In this document: in pieces, positions 1-7,758 of the stretch | How positions within the stretch are numbered: position 1 is the stretch's first letter | Layout of the letters: each line of letters starts with the position of its first letter | NCBI GenBank assembly: GCA_965261585.1 | Contig: CBDHDN010000001.1 | Coordinates: 87,944 to 151,943, forward strand | DNA length: 64,000 nucleotides | Direction: 5' to 3' | From: CBDHDN01 sp965261585 | Lineage (GTDB): Bacteria; Pseudomonadota; Alphaproteobacteria; UBA6615 | Position numbers and translations under genes: made by a program | Notes under the pieces: generated by a model | Database searches by the model: none | Seen by the model: only the letters and a program-made list of their open reading frames with translations | Told to the model about the DNA's origin: nothing

Positions 1-1
1 G

Positions 2-526
2 CTGCGTGCCGCCCCCGACATCCCGATCGTCATGATCACCGGCAAGGGCGAGGTCGTCGACCGCGTCGTCGGCTTGGAGGTCGGCGCCGACGACTACATT
101 ACGAAGCCCTTTCACCTGCGCGAGGTGCTGGCCCGCATCCGCACGGTCCTGCGCCGGTCGGCATCGGCTCAGGCGGAGCCGGCGGCGGCGGCGAGGGCGG
201 ACTCCGGCGAGTGCGTGGGGTTCTCGCATTGGCGCTTCGACATGGCGAAACGTGAGTTGTCAGCGGCGGACGGCGCACCGGTCGCACTGACGACGGGTGA
301 GTTCAATCTGCTGCGCGCGTTCGTCAGCCACCCCAACCGGCCGCTGAACCGTTACCAGCTGATGGACCTGTCGCGCGACCGCGACTGGACGCCGTTCGAC
401 CGCAGCATCGACACCCAGGTCGGCCGTCTGCGTAAGAAGATCGAAGCCGACCCCAAGGACCCGCAGCTGATCAAGACCGTGCGCGGCGTCGGCTACGTCT
501 TCACCGCCGACGTCAAGCCGGCGTAG
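2..526 (+). CDS. OmpR-family response regulator, 5' part outside window
   Basis: The reading frame is open from the first bases of the window, so the start lies upstream. The visible part is the end of a receiver domain (GVGAD-like loop GLEVGADDY and the conserved KPF at about residue 38) joined to a winged-helix DNA-binding domain. The latter shows the typical LTTGEFNLLRAF helix, the RSIDTQVGRLRKKIE recognition region and the C-terminal TVRGVGYVF hairpin. It would act in the cytoplasm as the phosphorylated, DNA-binding half of a two-component system. The partner kinase is not in the window. Which system it belongs to cannot be told from this half. Confidence 0.93.
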   Translation: MRAAPDIPIVMITGKGEVVDRVVGLEVGADDYITKPFHLREVLARIRTVLRRSASAQAEPAAAARADSGECVGFSHWRFDMAKRELSAADGAPVALTTGEFNLLRAFVSHPNRPLNRYQLMDLSRDRDWTPFDRSIDTQVGRLRKKIEADPKDPQLIKTVRGVGYVFTADVKPA

Positions 527-556
527 ATCATGTAGGTAACTTGAATTGGAGATTCT

Positions 557-663
557 ATGACAAAGACAAATATAGGCCGCGGTATTTTTGCGCTCATCGC
601 TTTATTCTTTATTGGAACAGGCTTGATAGTGATGTTTGATCCAACCCGCATACTTGATCACCT
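557..663 (+). pseudogene. Small membrane protein gene, N-terminal fragment (DUF4345-like)
   Basis: An ATG preceded by a TTGGAG ribosome site opens a frame whose first ~36 residues form one clear membrane segment (ALIALFFIGTGLIVMF) followed by DPTRILDHL. The local sequence is AT-richer than its surroundings. At about 660 the frame runs into antisense sequence of the methyltransferase remnant, so the remaining residues are not native. The start resembles short multi-span DUF4345-type membrane proteins, but too little remains to be sure. A junction (deletion or insertion) is the likely cause of the truncation. Confidence 0.5.
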
Positions 664-1158
664 GTTGCTTGGTTCTGTGATCGGCGGGTCGTCGCCGAGC
701 TCGGGCACCTCGTCGGCCGGATCGTCCTCTTCTTCGGCGGCGTCCAGCTCGCCGATCAGGATGTCGATCTCCGGCGTTTCGAACCCGGTGATGGCGAGAT
801 CGAAGTCGAGGTCGAGCTCCGCCAGCCCCTGCAACTCGAGTGCGAGCAGCTCGCGGTCCCAGCCGGCCAGCTCGGCAAGCCGATTGTCGGCGATGACGTA
901 GGACCGGATCTCCGCCTCGGTCAGATCGTCGAGGCGGATCGTCGGCACGCTTTCAAGACCGAGCAGCTTTGCGGCCTCGACGCGGCCGTGACCGGCGACG
1001 ATGCCGCCGTTGCGGTCGATCAGGACTGGCTTCGTGAAGCCGAACCGCTCGATGCTGACGGCGATCTGGCGGATCTGCTTCTTCGAGTGGGTCCGCGGGT
1101 TGGTCGCCCGGGGCTGCAGCGCAGCCGGGCTGTGGTAGGCAATCTTGAGGCTGTCCAT
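658..1158 (-). pseudogene. ParB-like/DNA methyltransferase fusion, N-terminal domain only
   Basis: The ATG at 1158 starts MDSLKIAYHSP. It is followed by a ParB/Srx-type nuclease-like domain: NPRTHSKKQIRQIA, the GGIVAGHGRVEAAKLLG box and VIADNRLAELAGWD. In alphaproteobacteria and their prophages this domain normally continues into an adenine-specific DNA methylase with a DPPY motif. Here the frame ends at the acidic linker (EEEDDPADEVPELGDDPP), exactly where the neighbouring membrane gene is broken, so the catalytic methylase half is missing. It is probably a prophage or defence-island remnant without activity. Confidence 0.75.
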
Positions 1159-1500
1159 GGGGCCAGGGCTCCCGAGTTGTGGAGCCGGGCAAACAAAAAG
1201 CGCGGCTCCGGAGTTAATCCGAAACCACGCCTGCCACATGGCCTACGTGGACCCTTCAGCCCGGCGCGGCACCCCATGGCCCGCGGCACAAACAGCAATA
1301 AGGATTTTCCCACGACACATGCCGCAGGAAAGGCCTTATCTCGAGTAAATCAAGTCTATACGATCCGAGATCGAAACACAAGGGGATGCCGCATATCCCA
1401 TTGAAACAAAAGGCACTTTAGCCCTCGGCACAATGGAACGAGGCTAGCTGGTCCTGCTGCCGGCCAATATTTGAGTGATCCGGCCTTCAAGCCCGCGAAC
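1159..1500. other. Non-coding gap with one hairpin
   Basis: No convincing gene in either strand. GGAGCCG (1181-1187) and CGGCTCC (1203-1209) can form a 7-bp stem around a 15-base loop containing A5. There is no T-run after the stem, so it is not a normal intrinsic terminator. The stretch from 1320 to 1470 is AT-richer and holds nothing recognisable. Confidence 0.4.
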
Positions 1501-2439
1501 TCAACCAGCCTTGGTCAGCAACCAGTCGAAGAGCCCAGCGGTCAGCACCATCTCCGCCAGACGGTCCGGCCCGACCAGGATGCCCCGTGGGTCGGAACAG
1601 GCAAGCTCAGCCGGGCCCGAATGATAGACATAGAACATGCGCGCGTCGTCGCGACGCGCGAGACGTTCGACATAGTCGTTGAGCTGTGCCTGGTCCGTTC
1701 TGGCCTTGACCTGCACGAAGGCGCGCTCGCCGGTGCTCGGGAGCACGAGTTCGATGTCCACGGTCTTCTGCGTGCCGCCATTCTCACCGACGCGCCGCCA
1801 GCCGCTTTGGGCGAAGACCAGGTCGACGAGCAGCTCGAAGTCGGCCCACTGCAACAGCTGCATCAGCGAGCGGATGCTCGCCAGCACCGAGTTCTTCGCC
1901 TGCTTGGCTTCCGTGACTGCCGGCAGGTCCTCGTCGTTGATCCTGCGCAGCAGATAGTCGAGGGGCTTCACGCCGCAGATCGTCATCTGATAGGCGGCGA
2001 CCTTCGTCAGCGCGCCGTTGAGATAGACGGTCCTGAGCGGCGTGCCTTGGATACTGCGGTTGTGCCAGCCGGCGACGGCCCGCCGCAGGCGTGCACCCTG
2101 TTCTTCGTGAACGCCCCCTTCGGTACCGACGTATTCAACACCCGGCTGGGCAAAGCACCACCAGAGGAAGCCGTCGCAGAAGGTGATCCACGGGGTCGTC
2201 ACAGGATCGGCGTGATAGAAGTCGAAGACTTGGTTCGCGTGGTTGGCCGCGGCCGACGGTGGATCGCTGCGCTCGATGAAGAACTGACGGAGTCGCTCCT
2301 TGTCCGCCTCCATTGCCAGGCCATGCGGGACGTCCGCGTAGCCGAACCGCAGCGTTCCATCTCGAATGCAGAGGCGCTCCCATTTGCCGCCGCGGCCGAG
2401 CTTTATGTACCGCGCCGAACTTGCCTCGATGCGCTGCAT
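1501..2439 (-). CDS. Mrr-like restriction endonuclease-fold protein
   Basis: The protein has 312 residues. The ATG at 2439 follows GAGGA at a short distance. The N-terminal half is unfamiliar. Residues ~190-260 look like a PD-(D/E)xK nuclease core of the Mrr branch: a helix (FELLVDLVFAQSGWRRVG), the acidic VDIELVLP strand, then FVQVKA, giving the D...QxK signature used by Mrr-type enzymes. It is likely a cytoplasmic DNA-cutting protein, perhaps in defence or DNA quality control. A small XRE regulator lies divergently upstream and a truncated methyltransferase lies beyond the 3' end. No phage-type or transposase features were seen. The fold call is firm as a motif match; the target is unknown. 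Confidence 0.6.
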   Translation of the reverse strand: MQRIEASSARYIKLGRGGKWERLCIRDGTLRFGYADVPHGLAMEADKERLRQFFIERSDPPSAAANHANQVFDFYHADPVTTPWITFCDGFLWWCFAQPGVEYVGTEGGVHEEQGARLRRAVAGWHNRSIQGTPLRTVYLNGALTKVAAYQMTICGVKPLDYLLRRINDEDLPAVTEAKQAKNSVLASIRSLMQLLQWADFELLVDLVFAQSGWRRVGENGGTQKTVDIELVLPSTGERAFVQVKARTDQAQLNDYVERLARRDDARMFYVYHSGPAELACSDPRGILVGPDRLAEMVLTAGLFDWLLTKAG

Positions 2440-2512
2440 GGCGTCCTCAGCGACCTCAATTCGACGCCCCTACAGCAAGCCATGGAATCATGACCAACAT
2501 CCTAATTTGGGA

Positions 2513-2531
2513 TAATCCGACTTCAGGATTA
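2513..2531. promoter_or_regulatory. Inverted repeat, candidate operator
   Basis: TAATCC (2513-2518) and GGATTA (2526-2531) form a 6-7-6 inverted repeat in the gap between the divergent nuclease and XRE genes. A related GGGATAATCC overlaps it. Position and symmetry fit a site for the neighbouring XRE protein. Binding is inferred only. Confidence 0.35.
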
Positions 2532-2568
2532 GCTGTGCCCGCGCTTCGGTCTCCACCCGGGCGCAGGC

Positions 2569-2808
2569 ATGGCAAAATCAGTCCATACACGTCAGTATCG
2601 GGTTCTCATTCAGCGCCTAATCGAGGCCAGCAAGGCGGCCGGGATGACGCAGCAAGCGCTCGCGGATCGGCTCAAGCAGCCGCAGTCATTCGTCGCGAAG
2701 TATGAAAAGGCCGAGCGCCGACTCGACGTCGTCGAGTTCCTTACAATTGCCGACTACCTCGGCGCCGATCCTCACGCGATCATACGAGCGGTTGCCAAGA
2801 CGTCGTAG
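2569..2808 (+). CDS. XRE-family transcriptional regulator, 79 aa
   Basis: A compact single-domain Cro/CI-type helix-turn-helix protein: residues ~10-65 carry AGMTQQALADRLKQPQSFVAKYEKAERRL, the standard HTH followed by the E-x-G/R-like turn. It has no extra domain. The ATG lacks a strong ribosome site. It lies head-to-head with the Mrr-like nuclease (130 bp apart), the usual layout for a controller protein or an antitoxin-like regulator. It probably represses the shared promoter region, which holds an inverted repeat at 2513-2531. Confidence 0.85.
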   Translation: MAKSVHTRQYRVLIQRLIEASKAAGMTQQALADRLKQPQSFVAKYEKAERRLDVVEFLTIADYLGADPHAIIRAVAKTS

Positions 2809-2859
2809 AGACGCACGGCGGACGAGGCCAAAGAAGACGCTGCAGCGCGCCTCTCGACG

Positions 2860-3048
2860 TCATTGGCGTTCCGCTTTCGGTCGCCACGCCTGCGCCTGAC
2901 GGCGCGCGTCGTCGATCTGCGGCGGCGTCATCAGGCGTTCGATCTGGCCGAGACCCATGTTGGCCCTTCGATGTCCCGCTCGTTCGCAAGAATGAGCCAC
3001 TTCAGCGCCGCAAATCGCAGCGCCCCCACCACCCACAGCCCCGCCGGC
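2860..3048 (-). pseudogene. C-terminal remnant of a Sel1-repeat-like protein
   Basis: On the minus strand the last ~30 codons read MTPPQIDDARRQAQAW, the usual ending of alphaproteobacterial Sel1/TPR proteins (MTPxQIxxAxxxAxxW). About 40 codons upstream the matching helix (RFAALKWLILANERDIEG) is in a different frame, with a 1-base shift at about 2965. The 5' part is cut off by the IS1380 fragment at 3049. It is a decayed tail with no function. The family call is moderately sure. Confidence 0.4.
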
Positions 3049-3447
3049 TAGCCCGGAAGATTCACGAAGGGCACCGCCGAACTCCGGTAATACGTTATGA
3101 TTCAATTGCCTAGATTGGATCGAACGCAGGAGTCCGACGGTGACGAATTGTAGCCCTGAGGTGGTTCTGTTTCCAGCCTGCCGCAGGCGGCAGATCGAGG
3201 CCGCATTCGACGGTGGCGAGGTGACGAGCAACGGCGGTGCGTTGCTGTTGCGCCAGGCGGACCGGCAGTTGGGTCTGAGCGCGGCAGTAGCGCGCCGGCT
3301 CGGCGATCATCGCCAGCGGGGCAAGGTCAGGCATCGCATCGTCGACATGTTGCGCCAGCGGGTGTTCGCGATCGCGCTGGGCTATGAGGATCTGAACGAC
3401 CACGACGTGCTGCGCCACGATCTGGCGGTGCAGACGGCGGCGGGGGC
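3049..3447 (+). mobile_element. IS1380-family fragment (left end and N-terminal transposase)
   Basis: It begins with TAGCCCGGAAGATTCACG, close to the IS1380 end found at 17235 (TAGCCCGGATTTCTCAC). The frame from 3140 starts MTNCSPEVVLF and shows the hallmark EAAFDGGEVTSNGGALLL and RVFAIALGYEDLNDHD segments of IS1380 transposases, matching the full copy at 17412-18794. About 100 of ~460 codons remain. The element breaks off at ~3447 against the 3' end of the DUF2817 gene, so it is inert. Confidence 0.85.
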
Positions 3448-4554
3448 CATGCCCGTCAGGGCCTGACGGATGACCTGCCGGCTGCGGAAGATCACCAGTT
3501 CGTGCCAGTCCTCCTTGGCCGGATAGTAGGCGCGGCGGAGCTGTGCCTTGATCCGCTGTGTCTCCGGCGCGTTCCATTTCAGGTCGCCCCGCTTCGGGTC
3601 GCTCTGGGTGTGCAGCCAATGGTCCGCGCGCAGGGCCTGGAACGTCGCCTCCGGCTCATGAGTGCCGAACTCCAGGGCGATAAACGCGACACGATCGCCC
3701 AGCGCGCGCAGCCAGCCGTATTGAGACAGGCCGACGATCGGCACCGAGGATGACGTGCCGAGGAAGGGCTCGGTCAGGCTGTCGCCGTACCAGGTCCGGG
3801 TCATCGCCTGGCCGGGCGTGCCGGGGCGGTGGCCGCAGATCGGCTCGCCGGTGCCGTAGCGGCCGAGCCCGGTGTGAAAGTCGATGACGGCGACCAGATC
3901 GCGCTGGGCCAGCCGGTCGTCTTCGATAATCTGCTCCAGCGTCCGGCGCGCCCAGCTGGGTCCCGTGCCGCCATAGAACAGCCCGCTCGGCTGGGTGAAC
4001 TGACCGGCGTTCAGCGCGACCTGAAACGCGAGCTCACCGTGTTCGGCGCGCCACGCGGCCAGCCGTGCCTCGGCGGCGTCGAAGACCGGCCCCGTCAATG
4101 CGCCCGGCACAATCGCGTCGGCAAGGTCGTCGTAGTCGCGGTTCTCGGGCAACGATTCGCCGAAGTCGATCCAGTTGCGGTTCAAGTCGACGCCCTCTTC
4201 GGTGACGCGCCGCAGCCAGGCGAAGCCATGTGGGTTGATCGCGTGGATCAGCAGGACGGCGACGCCGCTGGGCAGCGCGCCGGGCCCACCGTGGTGCAGC
4301 CAATCGAGCTGCGCCGCGGCGCCGCAGAAACCCTCGACGCCGTGCGTACCGGACACGAGGGCCAGCACGCGCGGCGCCTCCACGGGGCCGAACCACGCCG
4401 CATCCGTCGCTAGCGCTTCTCCGGCCGGGCCGACGTTCGGGTTCGCATAGGCCTTCGACGTGATGCCTAGGTCGGCGCAGGCTGCATTGAACCGCGTGCG
4501 CGCCGCAGCATAGTCGGGCGCAAAGCAGGCTTGGCTGTCGATGTTCGGCGTCAT
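3382..4554 (-). CDS. DUF2817 / M14-like zinc peptidase family protein
   Basis: The family is related to carboxypeptidase-type (M14/AspA-like) zinc hydrolases. Visible features are SGTHGVEGFCGA (first zinc-binding loop, H and E), INPHGFAWLRR, the DLNRNW signature, VIDFHTGLG (third ligand His) and a late ALEFGTHEP with the catalytic Glu. About 369 residues look native. The last ~20 codons are read from antisense IS1380 sequence, so the natural stop was probably replaced by the IS junction near 3447. It starts 71 bp from the divergent racemase gene. It may hydrolyse amide or peptide-like compounds; the substrate is unknown. Confidence 0.82.
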   Translation of the reverse strand: MTPNIDSQACFAPDYAAARTRFNAACADLGITSKAYANPNVGPAGEALATDAAWFGPVEAPRVLALVSGTHGVEGFCGAAAQLDWLHHGGPGALPSGVAVLLIHAINPHGFAWLRRVTEEGVDLNRNWIDFGESLPENRDYDDLADAIVPGALTGPVFDAAEARLAAWRAEHGELAFQVALNAGQFTQPSGLFYGGTGPSWARRTLEQIIEDDRLAQRDLVAVIDFHTGLGRYGTGEPICGHRPGTPGQAMTRTWYGDSLTEPFLGTSSSVPIVGLSQYGWLRALGDRVAFIALEFGTHEPEATFQALRADHWLHTQSDPKRGDLKWNAPETQRIKAQLRRAYYPAKEDWHELVIFRSRQVIRQALTGMAPAAVCTARSWRSTSWSFRSS

Positions 4555-4625
4555 CGCCGGGCGACGACGCGCCGCCGGACACGCCGCGCGTGGTATCCTC
4601 GGGGTGTTTCAGGAGGGGTCACGGC

Positions 4626-5318
4626 ATGACAATGGCAAAGCGCATCCTGGTCATCAACCCGAACAGCACGGAAGAGGTCACCCGAGAGATGGACGCAGCC
4701 TTGGCGGGTCTGCGCTTTGCCGGCGGCCCCGTCGTCGACTGCGTGACCCTGGCGGAGGGCCCGTCGGGGATCGAAAGCCAGGCCGACTCCGACGGTGTCA
4801 TCGCGCCCCTCTGCCGGCTGATCGAGCGCGCGAGCAACGACGTGGACGCGTTCGTCATCGCCTGTTTCTCCGATCCTGGTGTGCACGCGGCGCGCGAGAT
4901 TGGTGCGGGGCCCGTCTTCGGCATCGCCGAGTGCGGCGTTCTCTGCGCCATGACCCTCGGTGACCGTATCGGCGTCATCTCGATCCTCGAGCGCTCCGTC
5001 CCCCGGCACGCCCGTCAGTTCCGGGCGCTCGGCGTCGATGGCCGTATCGCCGGCGATTCCCCGATCAACCTCGGCGTCGTCGCGCTGGGCGACGAAGCGG
5101 TGACGCTGGACCGCATGACGGCCGTGGGGACGCGACTGCGCGACGAACGGGGCGCCGGCGTCTTGGTGATGGCCTGCGCCGGCATGGCGCGCTACCGCGC
5201 GCGCCTGGAGCAGGCAACCGGACTGCCCGTCGTCGACCCGACGCAGGCGGCCGTCGGCTTCGCCATCGCCGCCGTCGGGCTGGGCTACCGGCAGTTTACC
5301 GGCGCCCTGTCGGGTTGA
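4626..5318 (+). CDS. Asp/Glu/hydantoin racemase
   Basis: The protein has 230 residues. The ATG at 4626 is chosen because AGGAGG at 4611-4616 sits 9 nt upstream. The N-terminus KRILVINPNSTEEVT is the classic opening of hydantoin/aspartate-type racemases. The two catalytic cysteines of this family are present at about residues 80 (IACFSDPG) and 184 (VMACAGMA). It should invert the alpha carbon of a 5-substituted hydantoin or amino acid without cofactor. The convergent dihydropyrimidinase gene overlaps its 3' end by 23 bp. Together with the hydantoinase this fits conversion of racemic hydantoins or allantoin-like ureides. Confidence 0.88.
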   Translation: MTMAKRILVINPNSTEEVTREMDAALAGLRFAGGPVVDCVTLAEGPSGIESQADSDGVIAPLCRLIERASNDVDAFVIACFSDPGVHAAREIGAGPVFGIAECGVLCAMTLGDRIGVISILERSVPRHARQFRALGVDGRIAGDSPINLGVVALGDEAVTLDRMTAVGTRLRDERGAGVLVMACAGMARYRARLEQATGLPVVDPTQAAVGFAIAAVGLGYRQFTGALSG

Positions 5319-6759
5319 ACCCGCCCGTCGCCGCCCATTGCGGACCGGGCGCCGGCCGCGCCGGCTCCGGCAAATCACATGGGAGGAATCGGCCGCGACC
5401 GCGGCTCGCCATGACGGTGTCGTCGTCTACGACGACCTCGCCGCGCGAGATAACGGTCACCGGCCAGCCGCGCAGTTCCATGCCTTCATAGGGCGTGTAG
5501 TCCATGTTCTCGTGCAGCAGGTCGAGCGTGACGGTGGTCTCCCTGGTTTCGTCCCAGATGACGATGTCGGCGTCGGCGCCGACGGCGATCGTGCCCTTGC
5601 GAGGATAGAGGCCATAGAGCTTCGCCGCGGCGGTCGCCGTCAACTCGACGAACTGCGATATCGAGATGCGCCGCTTCATGACGCCTTCGGAGAACAGCAG
5701 CGGCAGGCGCAGCTCGATGCCCGGCACGCCGTTCGCGACAGTCTTGAACGTCGTGGCCGCGCCGGCGCGCAGCTTGCCTTCGACGTCGTCGTAGCGGTAG
5801 GGCGCGTGGTCCGACGAGAACACCTGAAAGACGCGCGACTGCAGGCCGCGCCAGACGGCCTCCTGGTTCGCCTTGTCGCGCGGCGGCGGGCTGCACATGC
5901 ACATGGCGCCGGCAAAGCCGGGCCGGTCCATGTCGTCGGCCGTCAGGAACAGGTATTGCGGGCAGGTCTCGCCATAGATGCGCAGGCCCTTGGACTGGGC
6001 CCAGCGGATCTGCTCGATCGCCTCGTGGCCCGAGACGTGGACGATCAGCAGCGGCACGTCGACGATCTCGGCGAGCGAAATGGCGCGGTGGGTCGCCTCG
6101 CGTTCGGCCACGGCGGCATGGGCGACGCCGTGATATTTCGGCGCCGAGCGCCCGGCCTCGAGCAGCTTTTCGCCAAGCCAGGCGATGATATCGTGGTTCT
6201 CGGCATGCACCATGACCATGGCGCCCTCGCGTCGGGCCACCGCCAGCACCTCGAGGATCTGCCGGTCGTCCAGCCTCAGCGCGTCGTAGGTCGTGTAGAT
6301 CTTGAACGAGGTGTAGCCGTCCTTGATCAGGGCCGGCAGCTCCTGGCCCAGCACCTGCGCCGTCGGGTCCGAGATGATCAGGTGGAAAGCATAGTCGATG
6401 ACGGCCTTGGGTTCGGCCCGCGCGTGATAGTCCCGCACGACCTGGCGCAGCGACTGCCCTTTGTACTGGGCGGCGAACGGGATGATCGTCGTCGTGCCGC
6501 CGCAGGCCGCGGCGAGCGTCCCGGTATAGAAGTCGTCGGCGGTCCACACGCCCATCGACGACTCCTGCTCGATGTGGCAGTGGCTATCGATGCCGCCAGG
6601 CAGCACCCATTTGCCCACCGCGTCGATCGCCGTTGCGCCGCCGTCCAGGTTGGCGCCGAGCGCAACCACACGGCCATCGCTGACGGCGACGTCGCAGCGC
6701 GTTACGTCGGTCGCGCTGACGACGGAGCCGCCGCGGATGACGAGGTCGTAGCCTCCCAT
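5296..6759 (-). CDS. Dihydropyrimidinase / D-hydantoinase family amidohydrolase
   Basis: The 487-residue protein has the usual length. Metal ligands of the cyclic amidohydrolases are visible: DSHCH (H60, H62), the Lys expected to be carboxylated in SFKIYTTY (K153), MVHAENHD, IVHVSGHE and the catalytic Asp in SSDHAPY. The MIDGYTSFK-type loop and Tyr favour dihydropyrimidinase/hydantoinase over allantoinase. It would open a cyclic diamide ring in the cytoplasm to an N-carbamoyl amino acid. It lies 9 nt downstream of the DapA-like gene, on the same strand, and so is probably co-transcribed with it. No N-carbamoylase is present in the window. Confidence 0.9.
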   Translation of the reverse strand: MGGYDLVIRGGSVVSATDVTRCDVAVSDGRVVALGANLDGGATAIDAVGKWVLPGGIDSHCHIEQESSMGVWTADDFYTGTLAAACGGTTTIIPFAAQYKGQSLRQVVRDYHARAEPKAVIDYAFHLIISDPTAQVLGQELPALIKDGYTSFKIYTTYDALRLDDRQILEVLAVARREGAMVMVHAENHDIIAWLGEKLLEAGRSAPKYHGVAHAAVAEREATHRAISLAEIVDVPLLIVHVSGHEAIEQIRWAQSKGLRIYGETCPQYLFLTADDMDRPGFAGAMCMCSPPPRDKANQEAVWRGLQSRVFQVFSSDHAPYRYDDVEGKLRAGAATTFKTVANGVPGIELRLPLLFSEGVMKRRISISQFVELTATAAAKLYGLYPRKGTIAVGADADIVIWDETRETTVTLDLLHENMDYTPYEGMELRGWPVTVISRGEVVVDDDTVMASRGRGRFLPCDLPEPARPAPGPQWAATGGFNPTGRR

Positions 6760-6768
6760 GATACGCCC

Positions 6769-7689
6769 CTATCTCGCCCGCTCGACCCGGGCCAGCAGCC
6801 CGTCGAGCTCGGCCATGTCGGTCGGCGTCAAGCGGTAGGCCGGCGGGCGCGCCGCCGCCGTCCGCAGCGCGCCGCGGCGGCGCAGGATCTCCTTACGCAC
6901 GGCCAGGCCGAAACCGGGTTGCTGCTCGTGCCGGTTCAAGGGCACATAACGGTCGAACAGGTCTTCGGCTTCGTCCGCCGCGCCGGCGAAGAACCGCTTG
7001 CAGACCTCGACCAGCACGTCGGGGAAGGCGAACCCGGTCATCGCGCCGTCGGCGCCGCGGCGCAGCTCCTGCGGCAGGAACAGGCCGTTGTTGCCGACCA
7101 GGATGCTGACGCGGCGCCGGCCGTCGCCACGCTCGGCCTCGCGGATGCGGGTCAGCTTGGCGAGGCCAGGCCAGTCCTCGTGCTTCAGCATGACGAGCTG
7201 CGGGAAGGCGTCGACCATCCGGTTCCATGTGGCCGGCGACAGATGCACGCCGCTCGCCTGCGGGTAGTCCTGATAGACGACGGGCACTGCGTCGCCGATC
7301 GTCTCGAACACCAGCTCGAAGTAGTTGTAGATCGCGTCGTCACCCTTTAGTCCCGACATCGGCTGCAGCATGACCCCGGCGGCGCCCAGGTCCATGGACG
7401 CATGCACCAGCGATCTGACAACCGTCAGCGCGGTGTGGGTGACACCGACGACGACGGGCACGCGGCCGTCCACACGACGCACGACGTGCTCGACAAACTG
7501 GGCCGCCTCGGCCTCGGTCATCTTCGTGGCCTCGCCCATCACGCCCAGGATCGTGATGCCGTCGACGCCGCAGCCGAGATAGAAGTCGACGAGCTGGCCC
7601 GTCCCCTCCAGATCGAGCGCTCCGTCGGCGAGGAACGGGGTCGCGGAGATCGCGAAAACCCCCTTCGCGTTCTCGTTCAGTTTGCCCAT
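6769..7689 (-). CDS. DapA-like (dihydrodipicolinate synthase/N-acetylneuraminate lyase) family protein
   Basis: The 306-residue TIM-barrel class I aldolase/lyase. The ATG at 7689 is chosen because GAAAGAAGA lies upstream; the longer frame begins with an Arg-rich, non-conserved stretch. The Schiff-base Lys is K169 (VMLKHEDWPG) and the proton-relay Tyr is Y139 (VVYQDYP). GVMGEATKMT replaces the GTTGE loop of true DapA, so this is a paralogue acting on another 2-oxo acid rather than the lysine-pathway enzyme. It is first of a likely two-gene unit with the hydantoinase. Similar enzymes act as dehydratase/deaminases in hydroxyproline and aldarate catabolism. Confidence 0.86.
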   Translation of the reverse strand: MGKLNENAKGVFAISATPFLADGALDLEGTGQLVDFYLGCGVDGITILGVMGEATKMTEAEAAQFVEHVVRRVDGRVPVVVGVTHTALTVVRSLVHASMDLGAAGVMLQPMSGLKGDDAIYNYFELVFETIGDAVPVVYQDYPQASGVHLSPATWNRMVDAFPQLVMLKHEDWPGLAKLTRIREAERGDGRRRVSILVGNNGLFLPQELRRGADGAMTGFAFPDVLVEVCKRFFAGAADEAEDLFDRYVPLNRHEQQPGFGLAVRKEILRRRGALRTAAARPPAYRLTPTDMAELDGLLARVERAR

Positions 7690-7758
7690 CGCACGTCTTC
7701 TTTCTCGTTGCCGGCGCCGCCGGCGCGGCGCCACGGTCGGCGGTTCAAACCCCGCATG

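Noticed and set aside
1181..1209. Hairpin as intrinsic terminator
   Set aside because: No U-tract follows the stem in either direction.
1471..2493. 340-codon plus-strand frame
   Set aside because: Shadow of the Mrr-like nuclease, which has the coherent motifs.
5338..7350. 670-codon plus-strand frame
   Set aside because: Antisense to the hydantoinase and DapA-like genes; Arg/Asp/Gly-rich shadow typical of high-GC DNA, no domain.
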